Position numbers and translations under genes: made by a program. The notes under the pieces were generated by a model. The model was not told the DNA's origin and searched no databases. It saw only the letters and a program-made list of their open reading frames with translations. 43,827 nucleotides of DNA from Oscillospiraceae bacterium (lineage in GTDB: Bacteria > Bacillota > Clostridia > Oscillospirales > Ruminococcaceae): assembly GCA_900768705.1 (NCBI GenBank), contig CAAGEB010000138.1, positions 1 to 43,827 of the forward strand. Direction: 5' to 3'. Below, one piece after another: positions 24,657 through 32,635 of the stretch (position 1 is the first letter of the stretch; each line of letters opens with the position of its first letter).

Positions 24657-26630
24657 ATGAAAAGCATAAAGAAGCAAATACTCGTTGCCATGCTGATTGT
24701 AGGACTGGGAGCTGCGATTGTTCTCGGAGTATTCGGTGCGGTAATGAATTACAATACATCTATGGATGTACTGGATAAAACACTGTCCCAGACGGCAGAA
24801 CAGTCCGCTTCCCGTGTTAAGCTGGAACTGGAACGGTATGAGGCGGTAGCCGCCGAGCTTGGCTGCATGGAAGAATTGTCCGCCTCCGCAAATACCGCTG
24901 AACAAAAAAGCGGGATTGTAAACAGGCGTATCGAAGTCTATAACCTGGAGGGCTGCGGTATTCTTGACTTGAATGGACGGGATATTTCCTCCGGTGCAGA
25001 TTTTTCGGGAGATGATTTCTTCAAGGCTTCACTGAACGGCGAGGTTTATTGTTCCGATTTTATTTTCAACTGCAGTATTACCGGTAAGAATGGCGTAATT
25101 ATATCTGCGCCCGTATGGGAAGGCGGAGTTAAGGGCAGTAAGATTGCGGGAGTTGTTTACATAATTCCGTCCTCTTCCTTCCTTAATGAAATAGTAAGTG
25201 AAATTGTGGTGGGCAAAGGCGGCTCGGCATATCTGCTTTCAAACAGCGGCTATACAATTGCTTTTGCGGATGAATCGGTGGTTGGCGAGAATGCTCAGGA
25301 GCTTGCAAAAACCGATTCCTCAAAGGCAAAGCTTGCCGAAGTAGAAGCGAAAATGTGCGCCGGAGAGACAGGCTTTGACAAGTATTTTTATAACGGAAAT
25401 CTGGAAATTGCGGCTTATGCACCCGTATCCGGAACGCCGGGATGGAGCATCGGAATAAATGTGGTTCAGGAAGAATTCCTTGGCGGAGTTTATTCCTCAA
25501 TTATAATCATAGCTGTTATGATTGTGGTTATAGTAGTCATTGCGGCAGTTTTCGCAGTTGTTTTCGCCGGCAGGCTGTCAAAACCCATTGTTTCCTGTTC
25601 TCAGCGTATTGCCCTTCTTGCAAAGGGAGATCTTTCCAGTCCCGTGCCTGAAATTAATACCAAGGACGAAACGAGAATACTCAATGACGCCACCAAAACC
25701 GTTGTGACAGAACTGAACAGAATTTTCGGTGATATCGAAAGAATTCTCGGAGAGATTTCGGAAGGCAATCTGGCGGTGGATGTATGCTGCAATGAGGAAG
25801 CCTATGTGGGTGATTACGCTCGGCTTCTTGAGTATCTGAAGCATATTACGGAAACCCTTTCCGGAACTATTGACAAAATTAATACCGCCGCAGATCAGGT
25901 TTCCGTGGGATCGGAGCAGGTTTCCATGGGTGCTCAGGCACTTTCTCAGGGAGCGGTTGAACAGGCTTCCTCTATTGAAGAGCTGGCAGCTTCCATTGAG
26001 CTTGTTGCCGAACAGATCAAAAAGAATGCCGCCGACGCAGCGGAGGCAAGCGATAAGACCAACAAAGCCGGAGCAGCTATGCAGGTCGTTATGAAAGAAA
26101 TGGACGATCTGGTAAAGGCAATGACCGAGATTGGCACATACTCCGATGAAATCAAGAAAATTATCAAGACTATCGAAGATATTGCTTTTCAGACCAATAT
26201 ACTTTCGCTGAACGCCGCCGTGGAAGCGGCAAGAGCGGGCGGCTCCGCAGGAAAGAGCTTTGCGGTTGTTGCCGATGAGGTGCGCAATCTTGCGGGTAAA
26301 TCGGCGGAGGCAGTTAAAAATACCACCGTGCTTATCGAAAATACCGTCACCGCAATCGAACAGGGAACCGAGCTTGTCAACGAGGTTGCCGATAAAATGG
26401 ATCAGGTTTCCGAAGCGGCGGGACAGGTTGCCGGAATTAATGAGAAGATTTCCGTTTCTTCGGGAGATACTGCGGATTCCATCAATCAGATTACAGTGGG
26501 AGTGGAGCAGATTTCTGCGGTTGTTCAGAATAATTCCGCAACATCCGAGGAGTCGGCAGCTGCCTCCGAAGAGCTTTCGGGTCAGGCAAGTATGCTGCGG
26601 GATCTTATTTCCACATTCAAAATCAAGTAA
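24657..26630 (+). CDS. Methyl-accepting chemotaxis protein
   Basis: This 657-residue chemoreceptor has an N-terminal membrane segment (about 8-30) and an extracellular Cache-type sensor (about 35-280, with TLSQTAEQSASRVKLELERYEAVA at its start, split here as TLSQTAEQ and SASRVKLELE). A second membrane segment (about 285-310), a HAMP domain (about 312-365) and a cytoplasmic coiled coil follow. The hairpin tip DIAFQTNILSLNAAVEAARAG with FAVVADEVRNLA is the MCP signature that contacts CheA/CheW. An ATG at 24624 is in frame, but AGGAAAGGA precedes 24657. No che or flagellar genes are nearby, so it is an orphan receptor; the ligand is unknown. Confidence 0.93.
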   Translation: MKSIKKQILVAMLIVGLGAAIVLGVFGAVMNYNTSMDVLDKTLSQTAEQSASRVKLELERYEAVAAELGCMEELSASANTAEQKSGIVNRRIEVYNLEGCGILDLNGRDISSGADFSGDDFFKASLNGEVYCSDFIFNCSITGKNGVIISAPVWEGGVKGSKIAGVVYIIPSSSFLNEIVSEIVVGKGGSAYLLSNSGYTIAFADESVVGENAQELAKTDSSKAKLAEVEAKMCAGETGFDKYFYNGNLEIAAYAPVSGTPGWSIGINVVQEEFLGGVYSSIIIIAVMIVVIVVIAAVFAVVFAGRLSKPIVSCSQRIALLAKGDLSSPVPEINTKDETRILNDATKTVVTELNRIFGDIERILGEISEGNLAVDVCCNEEAYVGDYARLLEYLKHITETLSGTIDKINTAADQVSVGSEQVSMGAQALSQGAVEQASSIEELAASIELVAEQIKKNAADAAEASDKTNKAGAAMQVVMKEMDDLVKAMTEIGTYSDEIKKIIKTIEDIAFQTNILSLNAAVEAARAGGSAGKSFAVVADEVRNLAGKSAEAVKNTTVLIENTVTAIEQGTELVNEVADKMDQVSEAAGQVAGINEKISVSSGDTADSINQITVGVEQISAVVQNNSATSEESAAASEELSGQASMLRDLISTFKIK

Positions 26631-26643
26631 TAACATACAGAAT

Positions 26644-26724
26644 AAGCCCTCATTTGCGTCGTTACCCGCATAACGGCAGGCACAAAGCCTAGCCGTTATG
26701 CGGGTTCCTAGCATCTGAGGGCTT
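26644..26724 (+). terminator. Large hairpin downstream of the chemoreceptor
   Basis: An outer stem AAGCCCTCA/TGAGGGCTT (26644-26652 with 26716-26724) encloses a perfect inner stem ACCCGCATAACGGC/GCCGTTATGCGGGT (26664-26677 with 26692-26705). It separates the chemoreceptor from the convergent HAD pseudogene. There is no long T-run, so it may be a bidirectional terminator, an RNA-protecting structure or a small repeat. Confidence 0.6.
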
Positions 26725-26770
26725 CTTGCCAGCCTAAGAAAAGTCTTTCTTAACAAGCTGTGCGGTTTTT

Positions 26771-27638
26771 TCATTTCATATTTGTAATTAAATTTATAAG
26801 CTCTGTAAAGCTGCCGTTTTTATATTGGGCAATATCCTCTCCGTCGTAGTTTATCATACAGTCGGTAAGCAGGAATACATCCATTCCTATGGATTTCGAT
26901 ACCATATCTTCTTTTACATCGTTACCTACCATAAGACATTCGCAGGGTTCAAGATTCAGCTTTTTTTCTATGTCTGAATAGTATTTCAGGTTAGGCTTGC
27001 AGCCGCAGGAATTTTCATAGGTGGTAATTATTTCAAAATCCGATGGGTCAAGTCCCGCCCAATTAATTCTGGAGTAAACAGCCGTGGCAGGGAACACCGG
27101 ATTGGTGGCAAGAACCACCCGAAAACCCAGCTTTTTTGCCGTGGAAACAGCTTCCTTTGACTGTTCATTATATCCGCAGTATGCTTTGACATTAGGTCAC
27201 CTCTAAAAACCTTGTTTGAGATAAAATCAGCAGTGCACGCCGTCTGCTGCGTCAAACCTCCTCGCAAGGCATACAGCCTTGCGAGGAGGCTTTCCTTGCA
27301 GCCGACGCACCCTGCCGATTTTCTCTGTTCAAACCGGTTTTTAGAGATGCCCATTATTAAATTCGTTCATGTAAAACTCATCGAAATATGGTTTGTCCTT
27401 TAAAGAATCAGCTCCGTAAGTTTCGGCGAAGAACTTCCAGAAAATCTCTTCATTTGACAAGGGACCGTTGTTTTCCACCATTGCCTTGGTGCCTTTCCAT
27501 ACGGATTCCACCAGCTTTCGTGGCTCATAACCCATCGGCGAGAATTTCCTGCACATTATAATATTCTTTCGTAAATACTTCCTGATCCATAGGCAGCAGC
27601 GTGCCGTCCAGATCGAATAAAACAGCTTTTATCGTCAT
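26771..27638 (-). pseudogene. HAD-family hydrolase, inactivated by frameshift and MITE insertion
   Basis: Three pieces make one HAD phosphatase. The N-terminus starts at 27638 (GGGAG ribosome site) with MTIKAVLFDLDGTLLPMDQE, including the catalytic DLDGT, then runs out of frame to a stop at 27525-27527. A second frame picks up MCRKFSPMGYEPRKLVESVW and runs to a stop inside the inserted element at 27341. A third piece after the element continues with VVLATNPVF and LMVGNDVKEDM, the HAD C-terminal acidic motif. Removing the 157-bp element plus one 5-bp duplication (162 bases) rejoins the second and third pieces in frame. The N-terminal shift is best explained by a small deletion near 27555-27570. 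It is the last gene of the ruv operon. Confidence 0.88.
27190..27356. mobile_element. MITE-like element with terminal inverted repeats and target duplication
   Basis: The element spans 27195-27351. Its ends GGTCACCTCTAAAAACC (27195-27211) and, in reverse complement, GGCATCTCTAAAAACC (27351-27336) are imperfect inverted repeats. CATTA is duplicated at 27190-27194 and 27352-27356. The interior has a CCTCCTCGCAAGGC/GCCTTGCGAGGAGG hairpin (27257-27270 with 27276-27289) and no coding capacity. It interrupts the HAD gene exactly where the duplicated CATTA lies, so this is a genuine transposition scar. The mobilising transposase is not in the window. Confidence 0.85.
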
Positions 27639-27653
27639 TCGTTCTCCCGATTG

Positions 27654-28523
27654 TCAGTTATTGAATTCCACTATCGAGGTTCCTCCGCAGGGAAGAGCCA
27701 GTCCCGTCTGCTTTACGGGAATTCCGATTTCATCGGAGCTTACCTTGATATTAAAGCGTTTTCCTACCGTCATTTCCAGCAGGTAGCTCATAACGGAGGG
27801 CGAAAGCCCTGTTGTGTAACTGTTCAGCACCACAAACAGAGGTTTGTCGGAAAGCAGCTTTGTAATATCCTGCATAAGTCCGTAAATGCAATCCTCCAGC
27901 TTCCACATTTCACCGTTTGTTCCTCTGCCGTAGCTGGGGGGATCCAGTATAACACCATCGTAGCGGGTACCTCTGCGGATTTCCCGTTTGATGAATTTGT
28001 TTGCGTCATCCACTATCCAGCGGATAGGCTTGTCCTGTAATCCGGACAGCTTTGCATTTGTTCTTGCCCAGTCCACCATGCCCTTAACTGCGTCGCAGTG
28101 GCACACCGATGCCCCTGCTTCCGCACAGGCAAGCGTTGCGCCGCCGGTGTATGCAAAAAGATTAAGCACATTTATGGGCCGTCCCGCATTACGGATAAGA
28201 TTTCCGCAATAATCCCAATTCACCGCCTGTTCGGGAAATAAGCCTGTATGCTTGAAGCCGGTGGGCTTTACCATAAATTGAAGATTTCCGTATCTGATTT
28301 TCCAGCTTTCGGGAAGTTTTTTTCTGTAATCCCATGCGCCGCCTCCGGTACCGGAACGGATATACCGTGCCTGAGCAGTATGCCACTCGGCAGCTTCTCC
28401 GTCGCATTTCCAGATAATCTGCGGATCGGGTCGGATAAGCGTTACATCTCCCCAGCGTTCCAGCCGTTCCCCGTTTGAGCAGTCCAAAAGCTCATAGTCT
28501 TTCCATTTGTCCGATAATCTCAT
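27654..28523 (-). CDS. Class I SAM-dependent methyltransferase (RlmI/RlmK-like)
   Basis: This 289-residue protein of the Methyltrans_SAM (PF10672) type has a short N-terminal beta region, then FKHTGLFPEQAVNWDY, the SAM-binding motif VLNLFAYTGGATLACAEAG (about 113-131), the acidic CDAVKGMVDWAR and the catalytic-type LDPPSYGRG. Relatives methylate 23S rRNA cytosines or act on unknown RNA; no PUA domain is present, so the exact target is uncertain. It begins 18 bases after the Imm1-like gene and ends 15 bases before the HAD pseudogene, in one co-directional run. Confidence 0.88.
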   Translation of the reverse strand: MRLSDKWKDYELLDCSNGERLERWGDVTLIRPDPQIIWKCDGEAAEWHTAQARYIRSGTGGGAWDYRKKLPESWKIRYGNLQFMVKPTGFKHTGLFPEQAVNWDYCGNLIRNAGRPINVLNLFAYTGGATLACAEAGASVCHCDAVKGMVDWARTNAKLSGLQDKPIRWIVDDANKFIKREIRRGTRYDGVILDPPSYGRGTNGEMWKLEDCIYGLMQDITKLLSDKPLFVVLNSYTTGLSPSVMSYLLEMTVGKRFNIKVSSDEIGIPVKQTGLALPCGGTSIVEFNN

Positions 28524-28541
28524 TGTTCAGTTTTCCTCTTA

Positions 28542-28901
28542 TTACAGTTTATCCCACGAAATGCAGGCAGGCAACGCAGTGTTTTTCATAAATTCCTCTG
28601 CGCAGGGAAGAACTTTTTCGTAGGGTATTATCTGTGAACGCTCTATCTGATAAATCTCGCCGTCAATATTCACATCAATAGTACCCCGCATTGCTCTGTT
28701 TCCGACAGAAACATACATATCTCCGCCTTCGCTTGCAAAGTAATTGAGCGAAGCACCTTCTTCACAACACAAAATCGCAATGCAAGGGTAGGTGTCAACG
28801 CCCTCGCCGAGCCAGATTTCCCCGCAGGCAGCATTCAATGCCGCTTTCAGTTCCTCGGTATTGTTCACGGGAAAATTTCCGTTATTAGCGCATATTGTCA
28901 T
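28542..28901 (-). CDS. Imm1-like small protein (tentative)
   Basis: This 119-residue protein has no signal peptide. The order of features recalls Imm1 immunity proteins: a beta-rich centre (TYPCIAILCCEEGASLNYF), a G-D-MYVSVGN strand, then a helix VLPCAEEFMKNTALPACISW ending in the P-x-x-I-x-W pattern. The assignment rests on this pattern alone and may be wrong. A longer frame extends back into ruvB, but GGAGAG precedes the ATG at 28901, 13 bases after the ruvB stop. No polymorphic toxin gene is nearby, so an immunity role has no visible partner. Confidence 0.5.
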   Translation of the reverse strand: MTICANNGNFPVNNTEELKAALNAACGEIWLGEGVDTYPCIAILCCEEGASLNYFASEGGDMYVSVGNRAMRGTIDVNIDGEIYQIERSQIIPYEKVLPCAEEFMKNTALPACISWDKL

Positions 28902-28914
28902 ATTCTCTCCATTA

Positions 28915-29970
28915 TCAGGTATCAAATAAAGTCTGCTGTCCGTTGTCATCACGGACTATGCCCAGGTGCTTGTAGGCAAGCTCCGTTGCAATTCGTCCGC
29001 GGGGCGTTTTTGCCACAAATCCCAGCTGCATAAGATACGGTTCGCACACATCCTCCAGCGTTACAGCTTCCTCATTCAGTGCGGAAGCCAGCGTGGAAAG
29101 TCCCACAGGACCGCCGTTATAGCCCTTGATAATCATTGTGAGGAACTTTCTGTCCAGACCGTCCAGTCCCAGCTGGTCGATTTCCAGTTTCTTCAGAGCT
29201 GTGTCCGCAATTTCACGGGTGATTTTTCCGTCTCCCAGAACCTCCGCAAAATCTCTCACCCGCTTCAGCAAACGATTGGCAATTCTCGGCGTTCCTCTTG
29301 AACGGCGGGCAATTTCCATAGCTCCGTCCTTCATACATGGTATCCCCAGTATAACCGCCGAACGCTGAACAATGTCGCAAAGCTGCTGCGGGGTGTACAA
29401 TTCCAGTCTCTGAACCACACCGAACCTGTCACGGAGAGGAGCGGAAAGCTGTCCGGAACGGGTGGTGGCTCCTATAAGTGTAAAGTGCGGCAGGTCAATG
29501 CGTATAGAACGGGCTGCCGGACCGTTTCCCATAACTATATCCAGAGAATAGTCCTCCATTGCGGGGTAAAGCACCTCTTCAACCTGCCTTGAAAGGCGGT
29601 GAATTTCGTCGATAAAGAGAACATCGTTTGTTTGAAGATTGGTGAGCAGTGCAGCTAAGTCTCCGGCTTTTTCAATCGCCGGTCCGGAGGTTATACGAAT
29701 ATTTACTCCCATTTCATTGGCGATTATGCAGGACAATGTGGTTTTTCCCAGTCCGGGCGGACCGTACAGAAGAACATGGTCAAGGCATTCTCCCCGTTTT
29801 TTTGCAGCCTCAATATAAACCGACATATTTTCCTTTACCTTGTCCTGCCCTATATATTCGGCAAGGGTTTTGGGACGCAGCGAAAATTCAGTGTCGCTGT
29901 CCTGTTCTCCTGCGGAGGGAGTTACCAGTCTGTCCTCGTAATTCATTTCGTCGTTTGACATTTGCAGCAT
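28915..29970 (-). CDS. ruvB: Holliday junction branch migration helicase RuvB
   Basis: RuvB is the AAA+ motor that drives branch migration with RuvA. The 351-residue protein has LRPKTLAEYIGQ, Walker A GPPGLGKTT (about 68-76), Walker B LFIDEIHRL, sensor 1 GATTRSGQLSAPLRDRFG, the arginine finger region and a C-terminal winged helix (GLSTLA...EPYLMQLGF). GGAG lies eight bases before the ATG at 29970. It sits 13 bases after the TPR gene that separates it from ruvA. Confidence 0.97.
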   Translation of the reverse strand: MLQMSNDEMNYEDRLVTPSAGEQDSDTEFSLRPKTLAEYIGQDKVKENMSVYIEAAKKRGECLDHVLLYGPPGLGKTTLSCIIANEMGVNIRITSGPAIEKAGDLAALLTNLQTNDVLFIDEIHRLSRQVEEVLYPAMEDYSLDIVMGNGPAARSIRIDLPHFTLIGATTRSGQLSAPLRDRFGVVQRLELYTPQQLCDIVQRSAVILGIPCMKDGAMEIARRSRGTPRIANRLLKRVRDFAEVLGDGKITREIADTALKKLEIDQLGLDGLDRKFLTMIIKGYNGGPVGLSTLASALNEEAVTLEDVCEPYLMQLGFVAKTPRGRIATELAYKHLGIVRDDNGQQTLFDT

Positions 29971-29983
29971 AATTTTATCTCCG

Positions 29984-30907
29984 TTACTGTTCGGCTTTCT
30001 TCATTTCACTTTCCGTTTGTTCCCTGCACCTGTAATATGCTTCCGGCAAATCCTTTCCGTCGTAATCCGTACAGTGGAAGGAGAGCATTGCGTTTATTCG
30101 CCTATTCAGTTCTTCCGGCTCTTTGATACCGCAAAGCTGCGCCTTTTTGCATTCTTCCTCTGCCTTTTCCTTGTCTGCCTGCATTGCATAATATTCCGCA
30201 AGCTCCGCATGAGCCAGCGGATGACTTTCGTTAATTTTCAAAAGGGTGGAAAGGGTTTCAAAGGCTTTTTCATCCTGCCCCCGAATCAGAAATATTTTAG
30301 CAAGGCTGAAATAGGAATAACCGTTGTTGGGGTCATAACGGATTGCCTGATTAAAGCAGTATTCGGCTTGATCCAGCTTGCCCTCTGTGTAATAGGCGTG
30401 TCCCAGTCTGGACTGTGCGTCGGGATTGTCGGGAGCGTACTCAACCGCCTTTCTCATACACCACATAAGCTTGCTGTCGTTTTCCGTTTCTTCGTAAATA
30501 CGAATCAGCCATTCTATGCAGAAAAGCCGGTTCTGGCGAACATCAGCCATATCCAGAGCCTGCCGCAGAAATCCTTCGCCTTTGGCAAGCTTCCCGCCCA
30601 TAGCGTAATAAATGCCCTTATATGCCATTCTGGCGGTTTTTTCCGTGCGAAGAACCTTTATTCCGTCCTTTCCCAGAGCACGGAGAGCGGCTTTCCTGCG
30701 GGCAATTCTGGGAAGTACAAAGCTGTACAGTATCAGATATATCAGCATAAAAATGCTTGCCAGCAAATATATTGCCGCAATTATTATCAATAGCATTGCT
30801 TCTTTGGGATATAATATCGTGCTGAGTAAAAATCCTCCTGTCAGTCCGAGGGTTGCTGCCATCGTAACTACGGGATTGAAATTGTTTTTGCGTTGATTAT
30901 TGCCCAT
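29984..30907 (-). CDS. Membrane-anchored TPR-repeat protein
   Basis: This 307-residue protein has two N-terminal membrane segments (about 12-30 and 37-65) and a cytoplasmic tail of TPR repeats (about 85-275). PDAQSRLGHAYYTEGKLDQAEYCFNQAIRYDPNN is a textbook repeat, seen here in parts such as GHAYYTEGKLDQAE. Such scaffolds bind partner proteins. It lies between ruvA (18 bases) and ruvB (13 bases), so it is expressed with the resolvasome, but a role in it is only inference. I know of no named family. Confidence 0.82.
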   Translation of the reverse strand: MGNNQRKNNFNPVVTMAATLGLTGGFLLSTILYPKEAMLLIIIAAIYLLASIFMLIYLILYSFVLPRIARRKAALRALGKDGIKVLRTEKTARMAYKGIYYAMGGKLAKGEGFLRQALDMADVRQNRLFCIEWLIRIYEETENDSKLMWCMRKAVEYAPDNPDAQSRLGHAYYTEGKLDQAEYCFNQAIRYDPNNGYSYFSLAKIFLIRGQDEKAFETLSTLLKINESHPLAHAELAEYYAMQADKEKAEEECKKAQLCGIKEPEELNRRINAMLSFHCTDYDGKDLPEAYYRCREQTESEMKKAEQ

Positions 30908-30925
30908 ATATACACCACCTTTGAT

Positions 30926-31510
30926 TTAAAGGTTTTTAAGTGCGTATTTGATTAAATCCTCCACCGAGGCATTTTCATCCGCTCCGGAAAGTGCGGAGGA
31001 GCATTGCTGCGGGGAAAAGCCCAGCACCGCCAGTGCGTTCATAGCTTCCGCAACATTGCTTGCGGACATTGCAGGTGCGCTTGCAAGTTCCGCAGAGGAA
31101 ATATGCTGCTCCTTTGCGATTTTGTCCTTAAGTTCAAGCACAATTCTCTGTGCGATTTTTGCGCCTATTCCGGGGGATTTTGTGAGGGTTTTGCTGTCGC
31201 CTGTGGCAATGCACAGCGCCAATCCGGACGGAGTAATATCCGACAGAATGGAAAGCGCCGCCTTTGGTCCTACTCCGGATACCGAAATCAGCTGTTTGAA
31301 GCAGGTAAGCTCCGAGGTGTCCGCAAATCCGAACAAATCAAGGGAGTTTTCCGTGATGTGCATATATGTATAAAGTATTACCTCGTTCTTATCCCGTATC
31401 CGAGCAAGGGTATTGGCGGTGGTACGGCAGGCATAGCCTACTCCGTTACATTCCACTACTGCCAGACCCTGTTCCATGGCTGTCAGGTTTCCTCTCAGAG
31501 AGTATATCAT
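30926..31510 (-). CDS. ruvA: Holliday junction DNA helicase subunit RuvA
   Basis: RuvA tetramers bind the four-way junction and load RuvB. The 194-residue protein has the N-terminal OB-fold (MIYSLRGNLTAMEQGLAVVEC), two helix-hairpin-helix motifs (ISVSGVGPKAALSIL and SPGIGAKIAQRIVLELKDK) and the C-terminal RuvB-binding domain (VAEAMNALAVLGFSPQQ). Its start overlaps the ruvC stop by four bases (ATGA), showing tight coupling. Confidence 0.97.
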   Translation of the reverse strand: MIYSLRGNLTAMEQGLAVVECNGVGYACRTTANTLARIRDKNEVILYTYMHITENSLDLFGFADTSELTCFKQLISVSGVGPKAALSILSDITPSGLALCIATGDSKTLTKSPGIGAKIAQRIVLELKDKIAKEQHISSAELASAPAMSASNVAEAMNALAVLGFSPQQCSSALSGADENASVEDLIKYALKNL

Positions 31511-32019
31511 TTTTTCTCCTTATTGTCCCGTATTATTTCCGATAATTTTGAACCGCCGGTATGAGCGTGGCAAATTGCAATCGCAAGAGCATCGGCAGTA
31601 TCGTCCGGCTTTGGTATTGAAGGCAGCCGGAGAATGTTTCTGGTCATTTCCTGCATTTGGTGTTTGTCGGCTCTTCCGTAACCGGTGACTGCAACCTTTA
31701 CCTGGAGCGGCGTATATTCATATATCGGTATTCCGTGCTCTGCCGCCGACAGAATTATTACTCCTCTTGCCTGAGCCACATCAATGCCGGTGGTGATATT
31801 GGTATTGAAATACAGCTTTTCCACGCTTACGCAGTCCGGCTCAAACTGTTCCAGAAGTGAAGTCATATCCTTGTAAATTTCCAGAAGCCGCTTATCAAAG
31901 GGCGTTCCGGGCGATGTGGTGATGGCTCCGTAATTTATGACACGGAACCGTACATTGTCGTATTCAATAACTCCGTATCCCACAATGGCATAGCCCGGGT
32001 CTATTCCCAATATTCTCAT
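31507..32019 (-). CDS. ruvC: Crossover junction endodeoxyribonuclease RuvC
   Basis: RuvC cuts Holliday junctions symmetrically. The 170-residue RNase H-fold protein has the first catalytic aspartate in RILGIDPG (D7), glutamate in SVEKLYF, the VKVAVTGYGRADKHQM block and the closing acidic PKPDDTADALAIAICH. It overlaps the radical SAM gene by one base at its start and ruvA by four bases at its end. Confidence 0.97.
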   Translation of the reverse strand: MRILGIDPGYAIVGYGVIEYDNVRFRVINYGAITTSPGTPFDKRLLEIYKDMTSLLEQFEPDCVSVEKLYFNTNITTGIDVAQARGVIILSAAEHGIPIYEYTPLQVKVAVTGYGRADKHQMQEMTRNILRLPSIPKPDDTADALAIAICHAHTGGSKLSEIIRDNKEKK

Positions 32020-32633
32020 TATGTGTAGCTCTCGTTATCAGTGACATAATGGCGAACCCGCAGAGGAATTCCGAGCTTTTCCGCAAGACTGCGGCACTGT
32101 GAAATTTCCTCCTCGGAAATTACATCCACAACGGTAAATCCCACCGTGCAGATTTCTTTCATTTCCTTTGAGAAAGCAAGCATTTCGTCAAAGGCTTTTT
32201 CACCGAAGGAGGGACGGGTAACTTCGTTATAACGACTGGCGTCGGGAGCGTTGAGGCTTACAGATACCGAATCAATCAGACCCTTGAAGCGGTTTATGTC
32301 AAAATCCTTGTGAATAAGCCGAACAAGACCGTTGGTATTCAGACGGATTTTCATATCAGAATTTTGTTTGATGTATTCTGCTGTTTTCACCAGCATATCG
32401 GCTCTGACGGTGGGTTCGCCGTAGCCGCAGAAAACAGCTTCGCTTATTCCCGACTTGTCAAAGCTGTCGAAAGCTTTCTTTATTTCTTCAAAGGAAGGCT
32501 CATGTTCCAGCCAGAGGCTGTCGTTATCCTTGATGCTGTCACCATTTTTGCGAATGCAGAAAACGCAGTCGCAGGGGCAGCCGTTGGTTATGTTGATATA
32601 CATTTTGCCTTCAAATCTATAAAAAATCGTCAT
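32019..32633 (-). CDS. Radical SAM protein of the TatD-associated family
   Basis: This 204-residue protein has cluster ligands in NGCPCDCVFCIRK (C-x3-C-x2-C), then WLEHEPSFEEI, GYGEPTVR as the SAM-binding GGE-type motif and IRLNTNGL. The small size and MYINITNGC...CIR...WLE layout match the radical SAM family usually linked to TatD nucleases. Substrate unknown. No TatD gene is in the window; here it sits between nrnA and ruvC, starting two bases after the nrnA stop, with GGGAG before the ATG. Confidence 0.82.
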   Translation of the reverse strand: MTIFYRFEGKMYINITNGCPCDCVFCIRKNGDSIKDNDSLWLEHEPSFEEIKKAFDSFDKSGISEAVFCGYGEPTVRADMLVKTAEYIKQNSDMKIRLNTNGLVRLIHKDFDINRFKGLIDSVSVSLNAPDASRYNEVTRPSFGEKAFDEMLAFSKEMKEICTVGFTVVDVISEEEISQCRSLAEKLGIPLRVRHYVTDNESYT

Positions 32634-32635
32634 TT

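Noticed and set aside
25578..26774. Open frame of 398 codons on the minus strand inside the chemoreceptor gene
   Set aside because: It lies antisense to the highly conserved MCP signalling domain, has no ribosome site and yields a low-complexity Cys/Asn/Gly-rich product; it reflects the codon bias of the real gene.
27190..27356. Insertion sequence with its own transposase
   Set aside because: At 157 bp it has no coding capacity; only MITE-like features are present.
26771..27556. Two separate small genes instead of one HAD pseudogene
   Set aside because: The pieces join in frame when the 157-bp element and one CATTA are removed, and the catalytic N-terminus lies just upstream in another frame.
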